Source of the DNA: Parcubacteria group bacterium
GTDB lineage: Bacteria; Patescibacteriota; Minisyncoccia; Phycocordibacterales; Zambryskibacteraceae
Assembly (NCBI GenBank): GCA_028286465.1
Contig: JAQBRN010000027.1
Location: 1-42,720, forward strand
Reading direction: 5' to 3'
DNA length: 42,720 nt
Part shown: positions 28,909 through 37,016 of the stretch, one piece after another
Layout: the number at the start of each line of letters is the position of its first letter
Numbering within the stretch: the stretch's first letter is position 1
Notes under the pieces: generated by a model
Seen by the model: only the letters and a program-made list of their open reading frames with translations
What the model was told of the DNA's origin: nothing
Databases searched by the model: none
Program-made: the position numbers and the translations under genes

Positions 28909-28936
28909 TTGACAAATCATTAAAAGCTGATATATT
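28909..28936 (+). promoter_or_regulatory. promoter of the zinc-ribbon gene
   Basis: TTGACA (28909-28914), 16 nt, TATATT (28931-28936). Confidence 0.7.
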
Positions 28937-28987
28937 TCTGGCAGATGTCATCTGGAGTTGCAGGCCACTTCTCACGCAGGAGATCTC

Positions 28988-29398
28988 ATGTCGGAACAGA
29001 ATTTGGGCGAAGCATCAGCTGCCTTCGTTCTCGGACCAGTGGTGATGGGTGGGCAAGTGAGGTGCTCAAAGTGCGGTCGTGAGTACACGCTCTCGATCAT
29101 GGACGATTACTACAGCGCCACCAACAATACTGACGGTGATTGCGAACGTTGCATGATGCGGAAGGCTTTCGCCAAGCCGGCACCCGTCGTGGTAAGCGAA
29201 GAGCATGCGGAGAAGGTATGCAAGATAGGCAATGGTGCTGCAACGTGCATCTTTGTGATGCAGTCCGGCGGTCAATGGGAGTGCGCGAAGGGTAGCGACT
29301 TCGAGCGGGCCATCAAGACCCGACGCGACGACAGCCACGGCATGGTTGCCCAGGGAGACAACTGTTCCGGACCTCCGGACTTCACGCCACTGTCGTGA
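28988..29398 (+). CDS. uncharacterised zinc-ribbon protein
   Basis: 136 aa from MSEQNLGE, with AGGAG five bases upstream; the ORF-track start lies ten codons earlier without support. CSKCGREYTL and CERCMMRKAF form a likely four-Cys zinc ribbon; three further cysteines follow (KVCKIGNG, ATCIFVM, WECAKG). Own promoter and terminator. Function unknown. Confidence 0.7.
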   Translation: MSEQNLGEASAAFVLGPVVMGGQVRCSKCGREYTLSIMDDYYSATNNTDGDCERCMMRKAFAKPAPVVVSEEHAEKVCKIGNGAATCIFVMQSGGQWECAKGSDFERAIKTRRDDSHGMVAQGDNCSGPPDFTPLS

Positions 29399-29405
29399 GA
29401 AAACT

Positions 29406-29440
29406 ACCGCATGCCACGCTAAGCGCTACATGCGGTTTTA
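29406..29440. terminator. terminator between convergent genes
   Basis: ACCGCATG/CATGCGGT stem followed by TTTATATATAG on the plus strand; overlaps the stop of the minus-strand ASCH-like gene. Confidence 0.65.
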
Positions 29441-29782
29441 TATATAGTAGGCGATAACGCCGAATGCTTTGAGCTTCTCTTTGTAGCCCGGGTAGCTCTC
29501 GTTTACTCGCTTTGCAGCAGCGGCAGAAGGCTGGGAAGGCATAATCTTTTTATAATTGATTTTTCGATACATGGCATCGAGTGTTTTGAAAAGTTCCACT
29601 TTCTTTATCTTCTTTTCAAGCCTGTTCTTACCGCAGACGAAAACAAGGATATCTCCCTTCGTTATCTTTCTATACTTATCTGTGGCAGCGCGGGTCTCGA
29701 CCTTCTTCAGATCCTCGACGACTTCGTCGAAATTGAATTTGTCTCGAGCCCTGAAACGGATGATCCATTTTCTTGGTTCCAT
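29438..29782 (-). CDS. ASCH/PUA-like domain protein
   Basis: 114 aa. The order KVETRAATDKYRKITKGDIL...VFVCGKNRLEKK...MPSQPSAAAAKRVNESYPGY...GVIAYYI fits small ASCH-domain proteins, which have an RNA-binding PUA-like fold. Immediately downstream of tRNA-Ser on the same strand (6 bp), so it may be transcribed with the tRNA. Function not established. Confidence 0.72.
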   Translation of the reverse strand: MEPRKWIIRFRARDKFNFDEVVEDLKKVETRAATDKYRKITKGDILVFVCGKNRLEKKIKKVELFKTLDAMYRKINYKKIMPSQPSAAAAKRVNESYPGYKEKLKAFGVIAYYI

Positions 29783-29788
29783 GATCTT

Positions 29789-29880
29789 TGGCGGAGACGG
29801 ACGGATTCGAACCGTCGGTGGCTTTTAAAGGCCACACCTCTTTAGCAAAGAGGCACGATAGACCACTCTGACACGTCTCC
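29789..29880 (-). tRNA. tRNA-Ser with anticodon GCU
   Basis: Minus strand: acceptor GGAGACG/CGTCTCC, discriminator G, encoded CCA; anticodon arm CCTCT-TTGCTAA-AGAGG; long variable arm (GTGGCCTTTAAAAGCCAC), as in type II tRNAs; T-arm GACGG-TTCGAAT-CCGTC. Reads AGC/AGU. Confidence 0.96.
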
Positions 29881-29945
29881 AGTAAGGCCAATTTAGCATA
29901 TTTGAACCCTGTTTCCTACTTCTTGATTTGGTCTATACTAAATGT

Positions 29946-30533
29946 ATGAAATATCAAAAAGGGTACTCGGTTCTGTTAACAGTTCTTGTTATCGCGGTCA
30001 TTGTCGTAGCAGCGGGAGGATACATTTATTATAAAACGACGCCGACGCCGGATACTCAAGACATCGTCCAAGCGGTCATGCCAGCCATCGATGAGCAAGG
30101 CACCTCTCCGGCTGCCAAAGCAGTAGAGGTTAAGGTGACGGAGCATGCCTCGCAGGCGGCGCTTAATTCTCTCGATACTGCACGCCAGCAAGGGAATGAT
30201 ACGCAGGTGCAATCGAATCTCGGATCCCTTCGCGCTGCTTCGCAAATCTACTCAAGCAGCCAGACTCCCAACAGCTTTGGGCCGGCTGTGACAGGTGCGA
30301 GCGGATGCACTGCCGCCGGTTCGATGTTTGCCGATTCGGGTTCGGGCATGGCGCGTGGAGTCGACATGAGCAATTACCCAAGCGGGACGCAGCTTGTCTG
30401 CAACGTCTCGGCGAATGGCAGTTCCTTTGCCGTACAGGCGAATCTTCCTTCCGGCGGATACTGGTGCGTTGATTCCGCCCTTCATTCCAAAGCTGAATCT
30501 GCGACTCTCGGCGTGCGCACAACCTGCCAGTAA
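29946..30533 (+). CDS. type IV pilin-like (pseudopilin) protein
   Basis: 195 aa. A short basic leader with a possible prepilin peptidase site (KYQKG|YSVLL) is followed by a hydrophobic helix and a low-complexity helix/loop. Four C-terminal cysteines (GCTAAG, LVCNVS, YWCVDS, TTCQ) suggest a disulfide-closed head. The Glu at position +5 of mature pilins is missing (Leu there). TATACT (29934-29939) ends 6 nt before ATG 29946. It fits with the pilM/pilN genes at the right end. Confidence 0.72.
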   Translation: MKYQKGYSVLLTVLVIAVIVVAAGGYIYYKTTPTPDTQDIVQAVMPAIDEQGTSPAAKAVEVKVTEHASQAALNSLDTARQQGNDTQVQSNLGSLRAASQIYSSSQTPNSFGPAVTGASGCTAAGSMFADSGSGMARGVDMSNYPSGTQLVCNVSANGSSFAVQANLPSGGYWCVDSALHSKAESATLGVRTTCQ

Positions 30534-30560
30534 CTCGTATTCAAGTGCTAAGATAGTCGG

Positions 30561-32102
30561 ATGACTCAAGAGACCGCTCTCAATGTTTTAAAGACCGGCG
30601 CCAATGTCTTCCTCACGGGAGAGCCCGGATCGGGCAAGTCGCATACGGTCAATGCCTACGTCGCGTACCTGCGTGACCACGGCATAGAACCGGCCGTCAC
30701 GGCCTCGACCGGCATCGCGGCCACGCATATCGGCGGGCAGACCATCCACTCGTGGGCGGGGATCGGCATAGCAAGTTCACTCAGCGAGTACGACGTCGAC
30801 CGCATTGCGACGACCGAGTACATCGTGAAGCGGATCACGAAGACGAAAGTCCTCATCGTCGATGAAGTCTCGATGCTCCCGGCAGAAACGCTTAACTCTA
30901 TAGATAAAGTGTGCAAGGCGGTGAAGTTGAGTGAGGAACCCTTCGGCGGCATACAAATAGTCTTCGTCGGGGACTTCTTCCAGCTGCCGCCCGTGTCGAG
31001 GCAGAATGCGAAGATCGAATTCTCTTTCGCTGCATCGGCGTGGAAGAGTGCGAACCCTGTCGTCTGCTACCTGTCCGAACAGCATCGCCAGGAGGACCCC
31101 ATCTTCCTTGAACTTCTCACCGCTCTCCGCAGAAATGAGATCACTTCGGATCATAGAAATATATTAGACAGGCGGATCCAGGAAGACGAGACCTTCGACA
31201 TGAGCGAGGTCACGAAGCTCTTCTCGCACAACGAAGACGTCGACCGCTTGAATCACGCTGCCCTCGGCCAGGTGGAGGGGGACATGAAGGTCTTCCGCAT
31301 GGCGTCTTCCGGCCGCGATGCACTCGTCGCTCAGCTCAAGAAGGGCTGCTTGTCTCCGGAAGAACTATTCTTGAAGGTGGGAGCGATCGTGATGTTTACC
31401 AAGAACTCTCAAAACGGCTCGTATGTGAACGGTACCCTTGGAGAGGTTATAAGCTTCGACAGCGCCTCGCGCTATCCGATCGTGCGCACGCGAAACGGCG
31501 CGGAAGTCTGCGCTGAACCGGTCGAATGGGCCGTGGAAGAAAATGGTAAAGAGCTTGCATCCATTAAGCAGATCCCGCTTCGCCTGGCGTGGGCAATGAC
31601 CGTGCATAAGTCACAGGGCATGAGCCTCGATGCGGCGTATGTCGATCTTCGCTCGGCCTTCGTCGAGGGGCAAGGATACGTGGCGCTCTCACGCGTGCGC
31701 ACCTTAAACGGACTCTACCTCGCGGGCTACAACACCCGGGCCCTTGAAGTGCATCCGGAAGTGCTTGAGGAAGACGCAGAATTCAAAACATATTCAGCTG
31801 CAGTTGAAGTGCGCTTTGAAGCCATAAAGAAAGATGAATTACAAAAGCTCCATGACAACTTCGTCCTCGCATCAGGGGGTGTTATTCAGAAAAAGGAAAA
31901 GAAGATAAAGGGCCTCGATAAGAACGGCAAGCCCCTGCCCCCGAACGCCGGCAAGAAGTGGTCTGCCGAGGACGATGAGAAGCTGAAGGAAGAATTTAAG
32001 AACGGAGCTAAAATAGGCGCCCTGATGAAGCTCTTCGGGCGTAAAAGGGGAGGGATCACGATGCGGCTTGAGAAATTGGGGTTGATTGAAGTAACGGACT
32101 AG
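30561..32102 (+). CDS. PIF1-like SF1B DNA helicase with C-terminal HTH-like domain
   Basis: 513 aa. Motif I FLTGEPGSGKSHT, Ia ASTGIAATHIGGQTIHSW, II VLIVDEVSML, III FVGDFFQLPPV, then a UvrD_C_2-like end with AMTVHKSQGMSLDAAYVDL and GYVALSRVRTLNGLYL. Expected 5'-3' helicase acting on ssDNA ends, forks or G-quadruplexes. The last ~45 residues (KWSAEDDEKLKEEFKNGAKI...FGRKRGGITMRLEKLG) form a separate small helical domain, HTH-like and possibly DNA-binding. Extended -10 TGC-TAAGAT ends 6 nt before ATG 30561. Confidence 0.92.
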   Translation: MTQETALNVLKTGANVFLTGEPGSGKSHTVNAYVAYLRDHGIEPAVTASTGIAATHIGGQTIHSWAGIGIASSLSEYDVDRIATTEYIVKRITKTKVLIVDEVSMLPAETLNSIDKVCKAVKLSEEPFGGIQIVFVGDFFQLPPVSRQNAKIEFSFAASAWKSANPVVCYLSEQHRQEDPIFLELLTALRRNEITSDHRNILDRRIQEDETFDMSEVTKLFSHNEDVDRLNHAALGQVEGDMKVFRMASSGRDALVAQLKKGCLSPEELFLKVGAIVMFTKNSQNGSYVNGTLGEVISFDSASRYPIVRTRNGAEVCAEPVEWAVEENGKELASIKQIPLRLAWAMTVHKSQGMSLDAAYVDLRSAFVEGQGYVALSRVRTLNGLYLAGYNTRALEVHPEVLEEDAEFKTYSAAVEVRFEAIKKDELQKLHDNFVLASGGVIQKKEKKIKGLDKNGKPLPPNAGKKWSAEDDEKLKEEFKNGAKIGALMKLFGRKRGGITMRLEKLGLIEVTD

Positions 32103-32120
32103 ACTTGGTATTCTGGCCAT

Positions 32121-32846
32121 ATGAAGCTTATTTGCCTCAATACCTGGGGAGCCAGAACCGGAGAGCCCTTTTTCGAATTTATCAAGAAGCACGAGGATAC
32201 GGACATCTTCTGCTTTCAGGAAATATATGAAAATGCAGCAGAAAGAATGGCTGAGCGCTATCCGCAAGTAAGACATAACCTGCTTTCAGAGTTGAAGGCT
32301 CTTATGCCCGAGTATGATAACTACTTCCGACCAGCACTCTACGGAATGTATGGTCAGGCTCTTTTTATTAAGAAAGACATCAGGGTTCTTGAAGAAGGAG
32401 AAATCAGTATTCATGTTGGCAATGATCAACTTTCTCTGAGCGGACATCATGACAGGAACTTGCAGTGGGCAACGTTCGACAAAGATGGAAAGAAGTTCAT
32501 CCTCATGAACGTGCACGGGTTGTGGAACGGCAAGGGCAAGACAGACACGCCGGAGAGGATCGCTCAGTCGAGGAGGATCAGGGAATTCATGGACAAGGCC
32601 AAAGGCTCGAAGATCGTCTGTGGAGACCTCAATCTCGAACCGGATACCGAGAGCGTACGCATCGTAGAGGAAGGCATGAGGAACCTGATCAAGGAATACA
32701 GAGTGACTTCGACGAGGACGAGTCTCTATGACAAGGCCGGCCGTTTCGCCGATTACGTCTTCACTACACCCGATATAGAGATAAGGGATTTCAAAGTCCT
32801 GCCGGACGAGGTGTCCGATCATGCTGCGTTATTGCTGGAGATCTAA
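32121..32846 (+). CDS. endonuclease/exonuclease/phosphatase (EEP) family protein
   Basis: 241 aa. The EEP core is visible: LICLNTWGAR (Asn), FCFQEIYENA (metal Glu), MNVHGLWN, IVCGDLNLEPDTES (Asp/Asn pair) and DEVSDHAALLLEI (catalytic His). Substrate may be DNA or a phosphoester; not decidable from sequence. Extended -10 TGG-TATTCT ends 6 nt before ATG 32121; no SD. Confidence 0.88.
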   Translation: MKLICLNTWGARTGEPFFEFIKKHEDTDIFCFQEIYENAAERMAERYPQVRHNLLSELKALMPEYDNYFRPALYGMYGQALFIKKDIRVLEEGEISIHVGNDQLSLSGHHDRNLQWATFDKDGKKFILMNVHGLWNGKGKTDTPERIAQSRRIREFMDKAKGSKIVCGDLNLEPDTESVRIVEEGMRNLIKEYRVTSTRTSLYDKAGRFADYVFTTPDIEIRDFKVLPDEVSDHAALLLEI

Positions 32847-32882
32847 CCTTGTAATATTTCTATATTGTGGGAGAGTAAGCCC

Positions 32883-33203
32883 ATGAATAGACCGCTTCTG
32901 TATACAGCCGTAGCTCTAGTGACAGTCGGTTCTATTACTAGTATTTCTAAATCTGTAAGCACTCCTGATCCTACCGACATTGCAGTACAGCAGGCTTACG
33001 AAAATATTAATATTCTAGAGCATTCAAGGTCTCAGACTATGGATGTGGATTTGTACCACTGCAGTTTAAATTACTACAATTGCTCGGATCTCACTTCTCA
33101 GGCAGAAGCTCAAAAGGTTTTTGAAGCTTGCGGAGGTGCAATAAATGATATTCATAAACTCGACGCCGACCATGATGGAATTGCGTGTGAAAGCCTAAGG
33201 TAA
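32883..33203 (+). CDS. secreted protein with excalibur calcium-binding domain
   Basis: 106 aa from MNRPLLYTA; a signal peptide or anchor (about 4-24), then a C-terminal excalibur motif: NCSDLTSQAEAQKVFEAC ... LDADHDGIACESL, in which the Asp-rich loop DADHDG binds calcium in relatives. GGGAG lies nine bases upstream. AT-rich codon use marks the start of a second atypical patch. Confidence 0.8.
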   Translation: MNRPLLYTAVALVTVGSITSISKSVSTPDPTDIAVQQAYENINILEHSRSQTMDVDLYHCSLNYYNCSDLTSQAEAQKVFEACGGAINDIHKLDADHDGIACESLR

Positions 33204-33299
33204 GAAAATACTAAAACATTAGTATAATAAGTTACCGTATTTCTAATTAATCTACAGAAATGTATACCAAAGAAATTGCGGTATAGCAGTAGAAATATT

Positions 33300-33884
33300 T
33301 TAGAAAGCTTTCAAACGATCAATAGCCTTAAATAAGCTGGCCGATGATGTCTTCGCTCTCTCTGGATCCCAATGTTCGGAAACAAAACCACTCATTATAG
33401 AGTTATATAGGGGGCCCACGGAAGCTGTGCCTCCCAAGCGAGGAACCAGGTCAGTTTTCATTTTCTTTAGACGTGATTTTCTTGCGAGATTAACAATCAT
33501 CTCTTTTGGTTGTAGAATTGTGTCAGTCTGCTGTGGAAGTTTTTCAAAAGGGATTCTCAGAAAATCGGCAAAAGCCTCTCTGTCAGCTAAAATCCAAGAT
33601 TCTATTTCAGTTACGGCAAAACGAAATAGTAAGCGAGGGCCTTGTGGTGCAGACGCTAGCCAACTTGAAATTAATACCGCCGGACATTCCTGTTGATTAT
33701 CTAGGTCGGCCAACAAAAATATGTCTGTCGAGCTAGCGCTTCGATTTAGCTCAAGGGCTTTATTTTGAAGATATCCTCGACCCTTTTTGCCCAGCACTAT
33801 ACGTATGGTGATGTCAGGTCGAATAGAATTTACCAGCTTTCTGGCGACTGATTCGCTTAGAATATCTTCAACAGCAAGTATCAT
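33300..33884 (-). CDS. TOPRIM-like / DUF4276-like protein, partner of the AAA ATPase
   Basis: 194 aa. N-terminal AVEDILSESVARKLV has the acidic Glu of a TOPRIM fold, and FLLADLDNQQECP the DxD; TEIESWILADREAF is like the central motif of DUF4276 proteins. Starts 5 bp after the ATPase stop, so it is the second gene of an operon. AAA ATPase plus TOPRIM-like pairs occur in antiphage systems (PARIS; the single-chain OLD and Gabija GajA share the domains), with the TOPRIM partner as the nuclease effector. That role here is inference. AT-rich. Confidence 0.7.
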   Translation of the reverse strand: MILAVEDILSESVARKLVNSIRPDITIRIVLGKKGRGYLQNKALELNRSASSTDIFLLADLDNQQECPAVLISSWLASAPQGPRLLFRFAVTEIESWILADREAFADFLRIPFEKLPQQTDTILQPKEMIVNLARKSRLKKMKTDLVPRLGGTASVGPLYNSIMSGFVSEHWDPERAKTSSASLFKAIDRLKAF

Positions 33885-33889
33885 AGTAA

Positions 33890-35047
33890 TTAAAACAACG
33901 TTAATTGGGATACTTTACTAACCATTTCGGGTTTAATAGAGTCTAGTACGACCTCGCTCATTCCGAATCCTTGGCTGAGTAGGTTTCTTACGTCTGCATC
34001 ATCAGATGCTAAAATGGTCTTAGTCCCCTCAGTTTTAGGGACGAGCATTAAAACCTCTGCACCATCAATACCACCATCACTGAGAAGCGCCTCACTGTGG
34101 GTACTGATAATAAGTTGTCTTCCTTTAACACGCTGTGCCTTGTACATTAAAGGTGCCAATTGGGCGACAATCCCACTATTTAAAGAAAGTTCTGGTTCTT
34201 CAAGTAAAAGTGGGGAGTCGCCTTCAAGTAATGACCAAATGAAAGCAATTAGACGTAATGTTCCATCTGAAAACTGATCCTCTTTTTGTAATCCTGCTTT
34301 AGGTCGCCAGTGCTGATAAGTGGCCTGAAGATGAGGTTTTCCATTTGAATCTCTCATGAATTCAAGTTGTTGAAGCTGTGGGACAGCAATTTTTAGGGCC
34401 TCCTCAATTTTCTTGAGTCTAGCTCTTCTGGTTTTTTCTGGAGTCTTCGCTATTCTTTCGAGAAAACTTTGTCCAAACGGATCATCCTCAATAATTCTTC
34501 CTTGAATTCTGTCAGCATAGCGAAGTAGTTGAGGAACCAGGTGTAAATAATTAATTGATTGAAGGAATTTTGCCATAGGGCGAAATTCAGCATTAAAGCC
34601 AATCTGTTCGAGAAAGGTTTGAGTTAAGCGCTGCGGATCCTTCTTGTCCTCTGTGTTGGGTCTCTCTAGAATTAGCTTTCCATTCTGAGTTACTTTCTCG
34701 TAGCTTAGATAAGAATTTCTTGTCCCTTTATTTTCTTGTTTTATTCCAATCGCATAAATCCAAATTGTGGGTGATTCAGCATCTTTGGCAAGTTCAATCT
34801 CTATCGAAACCTCAGGATCTTTTCTTGCAGCAAAGCATCTAATTTTTGAGAGCCCACCACGATCTTTTAACGCTTTCTGCATGCCGCCGCCTTCTGTTTT
34901 CGCGACGTCTCGAAGAAAACGGAATATATCGAGAAAATTTGATTTCCCCGATGCATTGGGGCCAACTAAGAATTGTCGCTCTTGTAAGGCTGTATCAATC
35001 GACTGAAAATTTCTCCAGTTCTTGACCCTAAGGTGTTTAACAATCAT
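33890..35047 (-). CDS. AAA/ABC-type ATPase (AAA_21/OLD-like), putative defence sensor
   Basis: 385 aa from MIVKHLRVKNWRNF. Walker A GPNASGKSN near the N-terminus; ABC-like signature FSDGTLRLIAF, Walker B LLLEEPELSLNSG and H-loop STHSEALL in the C-terminal half, with a helical insert between (about 120-260). It resembles the ATPases of OLD, Gabija, Septu and PARIS. The ORF-track start adds 11 residues without SD; a possible extended -10 (TGT-GATATT) lies 15-20 nt upstream of ATG 35047. Coupled to the TOPRIM-like gene. Codon use and AT richness point to horizontal transfer. Confidence 0.85.
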   Translation of the reverse strand: MIVKHLRVKNWRNFQSIDTALQERQFLVGPNASGKSNFLDIFRFLRDVAKTEGGGMQKALKDRGGLSKIRCFAARKDPEVSIEIELAKDAESPTIWIYAIGIKQENKGTRNSYLSYEKVTQNGKLILERPNTEDKKDPQRLTQTFLEQIGFNAEFRPMAKFLQSINYLHLVPQLLRYADRIQGRIIEDDPFGQSFLERIAKTPEKTRRARLKKIEEALKIAVPQLQQLEFMRDSNGKPHLQATYQHWRPKAGLQKEDQFSDGTLRLIAFIWSLLEGDSPLLLEEPELSLNSGIVAQLAPLMYKAQRVKGRQLIISTHSEALLSDGGIDGAEVLMLVPKTEGTKTILASDDADVRNLLSQGFGMSEVVLDSIKPEMVSKVSQLTLF

Positions 35048-35154
35048 AAACTTTTGACTCAAAATATCACAAAAAATCAAATTTTGGAAGAGCGTAACTT
35101 AGAATAAATAAAGAGTGGCTATCTAGTGGATAGGGACCGCTCGATGCGTTACCG

Positions 35155-35245
35155 CTCCGCACTTTTCTCGGGTTTGCGGAGGTTGACGATCCCGACGCGG
35201 CTCGATTGTCCTTTGCGGGACAAGTAGCGTCAGGTGTCAGCCTCC
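35155..35245 (+). ncRNA. candidate structured RNA with two competing helices
   Basis: On the plus strand GGAGGTTGAC (35178-35187) pairs with GTCAGCCTCC (35236-35245), enclosing GACGC/GCGTC and TTGTCC-TTTGCG-GGACAA. A hairpin upstream, CTCCGCA/TGCGGAG (35155-35181), uses the same GGAG, so the two cannot form together. The single U-G pair in the long helix would be A-C on the other strand, favouring the plus strand. Promoter not evident. The rest of the 35081-35344 gap holds only the terminator of the SPFH gene. Confidence 0.5.
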
Positions 35246-35287
35246 ACTCAGTTTTCTCTGACAGGTTGGTCGTGCTTACATCCTCAA

Positions 35288-35326
35288 CTTAAATAAGAAA
35301 ACCGCTCCAGAATTGCTCTGGAGCGG
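35288..35326 (-). terminator. terminator of the SPFH gene
   Basis: CCGCTCCAGA/TCTGGAGCGG stem (35302-35326) followed on the minus strand by TTTTCTTATTT. A TTTT on the plus side may let it work both ways. Confidence 0.85.
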
Positions 35327-35344
35327 CGGTTTTCAAATTCGAAC

Positions 35345-36271
35345 TTATTTCAGCGCCGGGAGTACGCCGCGCACTGCGGCCAGGGACTCCGTGAGATCCG
35401 TCGGGATGAGAACGGTGTTGTTGTTCCCCGAGCGGCACATCTCGAGCAGCGTCTCGATGCCCTTCAGCCACTTGCCGGCGTCGTTGTAGGTCGCCGCTGC
35501 CTTGTTGAGCGCTTCGGCGATCTTCACCTGCATTTCCGCGCGAACGAGTTCGGCTTGGCCTTCTTTGGCCGCACGAGCCTTCATGGCGATCGCCTTCTCG
35601 ACTTCTTCGTCGTTGATGCTGAACTCCTGGAGCTCGAACGCCTGAATGGTGACGCCCCAGTTGCTGACTCGCGAATTGAGCTTCGTCTGGATGTCCGCGC
35701 AGAACTGGTCGCGATGCTCGAGGAGGTTGTCGAGCTCCTTCGTTGCGCCGACGTCGGCGAGGGTCGAGAGCGCGCGATCGTGCGTGCTGTCGTCGACGTC
35801 TTCGACTTCGACAACGGCGTCCTTCACCCGGTCCTTGTCGATCCGGTAGGTGAGGATGCCCTTGATCGAGACGCCGACGTTGTCCTTGGTCTGCATATCC
35901 TCGACCGACACTTCGATGACAATATCCTGAACGTTAACGTCTTCGAGCGTGGTGTGGACGATCGGTTCGAGTAGGCTGAGGCCGCCGTCGAGCGTGCGGA
36001 CATACTTGCCGAAGCGCATGACGGGCCGGCGCACTCGCTGGTCAACGATGTTGATGAAGCAGAGTGCGTACCAGGTTCCGAACGCGATCAGAAGCCACGA
36101 GCGGGAGATGTGGCCCGCGCCGTCTGCCGGTGCGCTCGAAATGGGGTACGCCAGTCCGTTGATGGTCTGGGTCTGTACGATCGAGGCACCTGCTTCTGGG
36201 TGGAAGTAGTTCCATGCGAAGTAGATGATCGTGAGCAGAATGAGGCCGACGATCAGGCGAAAACGAGACAT
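35345..36271 (-). CDS. SPFH/Band 7 (stomatin-like) membrane protein
   Basis: 308 aa from MSRFRLIVG; GGAG five bases upstream fixes the start. Two N-terminal hydrophobic stretches (about 5-20, 55-75), then an SPFH domain (MRFGKYVRTLDGGLSLLEPI ... VQDIVIEVSVEDMQTKDNVG ... VKDAVVEVEDVD ... RVSNWGVTIQAFELQEFSI), then an Ala/Glu-rich coiled coil. SPFH proteins form large membrane-bound rings or microdomains, often guarding proteases such as FtsH; no direct link here. Strong promoter and terminator of its own. Confidence 0.9.
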   Translation of the reverse strand: MSRFRLIVGLILLTIIYFAWNYFHPEAGASIVQTQTINGLAYPISSAPADGAGHISRSWLLIAFGTWYALCFINIVDQRVRRPVMRFGKYVRTLDGGLSLLEPIVHTTLEDVNVQDIVIEVSVEDMQTKDNVGVSIKGILTYRIDKDRVKDAVVEVEDVDDSTHDRALSTLADVGATKELDNLLEHRDQFCADIQTKLNSRVSNWGVTIQAFELQEFSINDEEVEKAIAMKARAAKEGQAELVRAEMQVKIAEALNKAAATYNDAGKWLKGIETLLEMCRSGNNNTVLIPTDLTESLAAVRGVLPALK

Positions 36272-36315
36272 GGGTTCTCCGTGGGTTGAGTTCGTAACAA
36301 TGTACAACTGGCGGA

Positions 36316-36344
36316 AGTATAGTACATTTTACCATATTTGTCAA
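36316..36344 (-). promoter_or_regulatory. promoter of the SPFH gene
   Basis: On the minus strand TTGACA (36344-36339), 17 nt, TATACT (36321-36316): near consensus. Confidence 0.85.
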
Positions 36345-36377
36345 TAGTAGCAAAAGATTGATATAATGGCTCTCTAC

Positions 36378-36926
36378 ATGAATAAAAATACTTCGTATGA
36401 GATGAAACGTTCCGCTCGCACCCGAACCATGCGCCTGTCAGTCCATCCTGATGGATCGGTCGTGCTGACGCTCCCAACACGAGCGTCGGTTGCCGCAGGG
36501 GAAGCGTTCGTTCGGAGTAAGGAGAAGTGGGTCTTGAAGCAGCTGAAGCGCGTCGAGAAGTACAAGGGCCGAACGATGCTGCGGTCGACATCAGCAGAAT
36601 ACAAGAAGCACAAGGAAGCGGCGCGGGAGTTTATTCATGCAAGACTTCTGTACTGGAATACTTTTTATAACTTCATCTACAAGGACGTGCGGATCAAGAA
36701 CACCAAGAGCCGGTGGGGAAGCTGCTCACGGAAGGGGAATTTAAATTTTAATTACAAACTTGCCCTCATACCCGAACGACTAGCCGACTACATCATCGTC
36801 CACGAGCTCTGCCACTTGAAGGAAATGAATCACGGCCCGAAGTTCTGGAAGCAAGTAGAGCGAGCCATGCCGGATTATAAGGAGCGGAGGCGGGAACTGA
36901 AGAACGAGTACGTGAGCATATCGTAA
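36378..36926 (+). CDS. YgjP-like (DUF45, PF01863) metallopeptidase family protein
   Basis: 182 aa from MNKNTSYEMKRS. The C-terminal half contains NTKSRWGSCSRKGNLNFNYKL, then YIIVHELCHLKEMNHGPKFW, that is the HExxH zinc motif with the third ligand in NHGPKFW. An N-terminal beta-rich part (LSVHPDGSVVLTLP) completes the family shape. Catalytic activity is unproven for most members. The ORF-track ATG 36366 lies inside the -10 TATAAT (36362-36367), so the start must be ATG 36378. Confidence 0.88.
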   Translation: MNKNTSYEMKRSARTRTMRLSVHPDGSVVLTLPTRASVAAGEAFVRSKEKWVLKQLKRVEKYKGRTMLRSTSAEYKKHKEAAREFIHARLLYWNTFYNFIYKDVRIKNTKSRWGSCSRKGNLNFNYKLALIPERLADYIIVHELCHLKEMNHGPKFWKQVERAMPDYKERRRELKNEYVSIS

Positions 36927-36929
36927 GAG

Positions 36930-36966
36930 CCGGCGCTTAAAGGCCATCTTGCCGGCATAATTTTGC
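36930..36966 (+). terminator. possible terminator of the YgjP-like gene
   Basis: GCCGGC (36930-36935) and GCCGGC (36952-36957) form a hairpin followed by ATAATTTTG; weak U-tract. Confidence 0.4.
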
Positions 36967-36971
36967 TACAT

Positions 36972-36999
36972 CAAAAGACCGCGCTGCTTCGCGCGGTCT
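36972..36999 (-). terminator. terminator of the 124-aa gene
   Basis: AGACCGCGC/GCGCGGTCT stem followed by TTTGATG on the minus strand, 17 bases after the stop. Confidence 0.7.
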
Positions 37000-37016
37000 G
37001 AGTGTGCCGTTCAATA

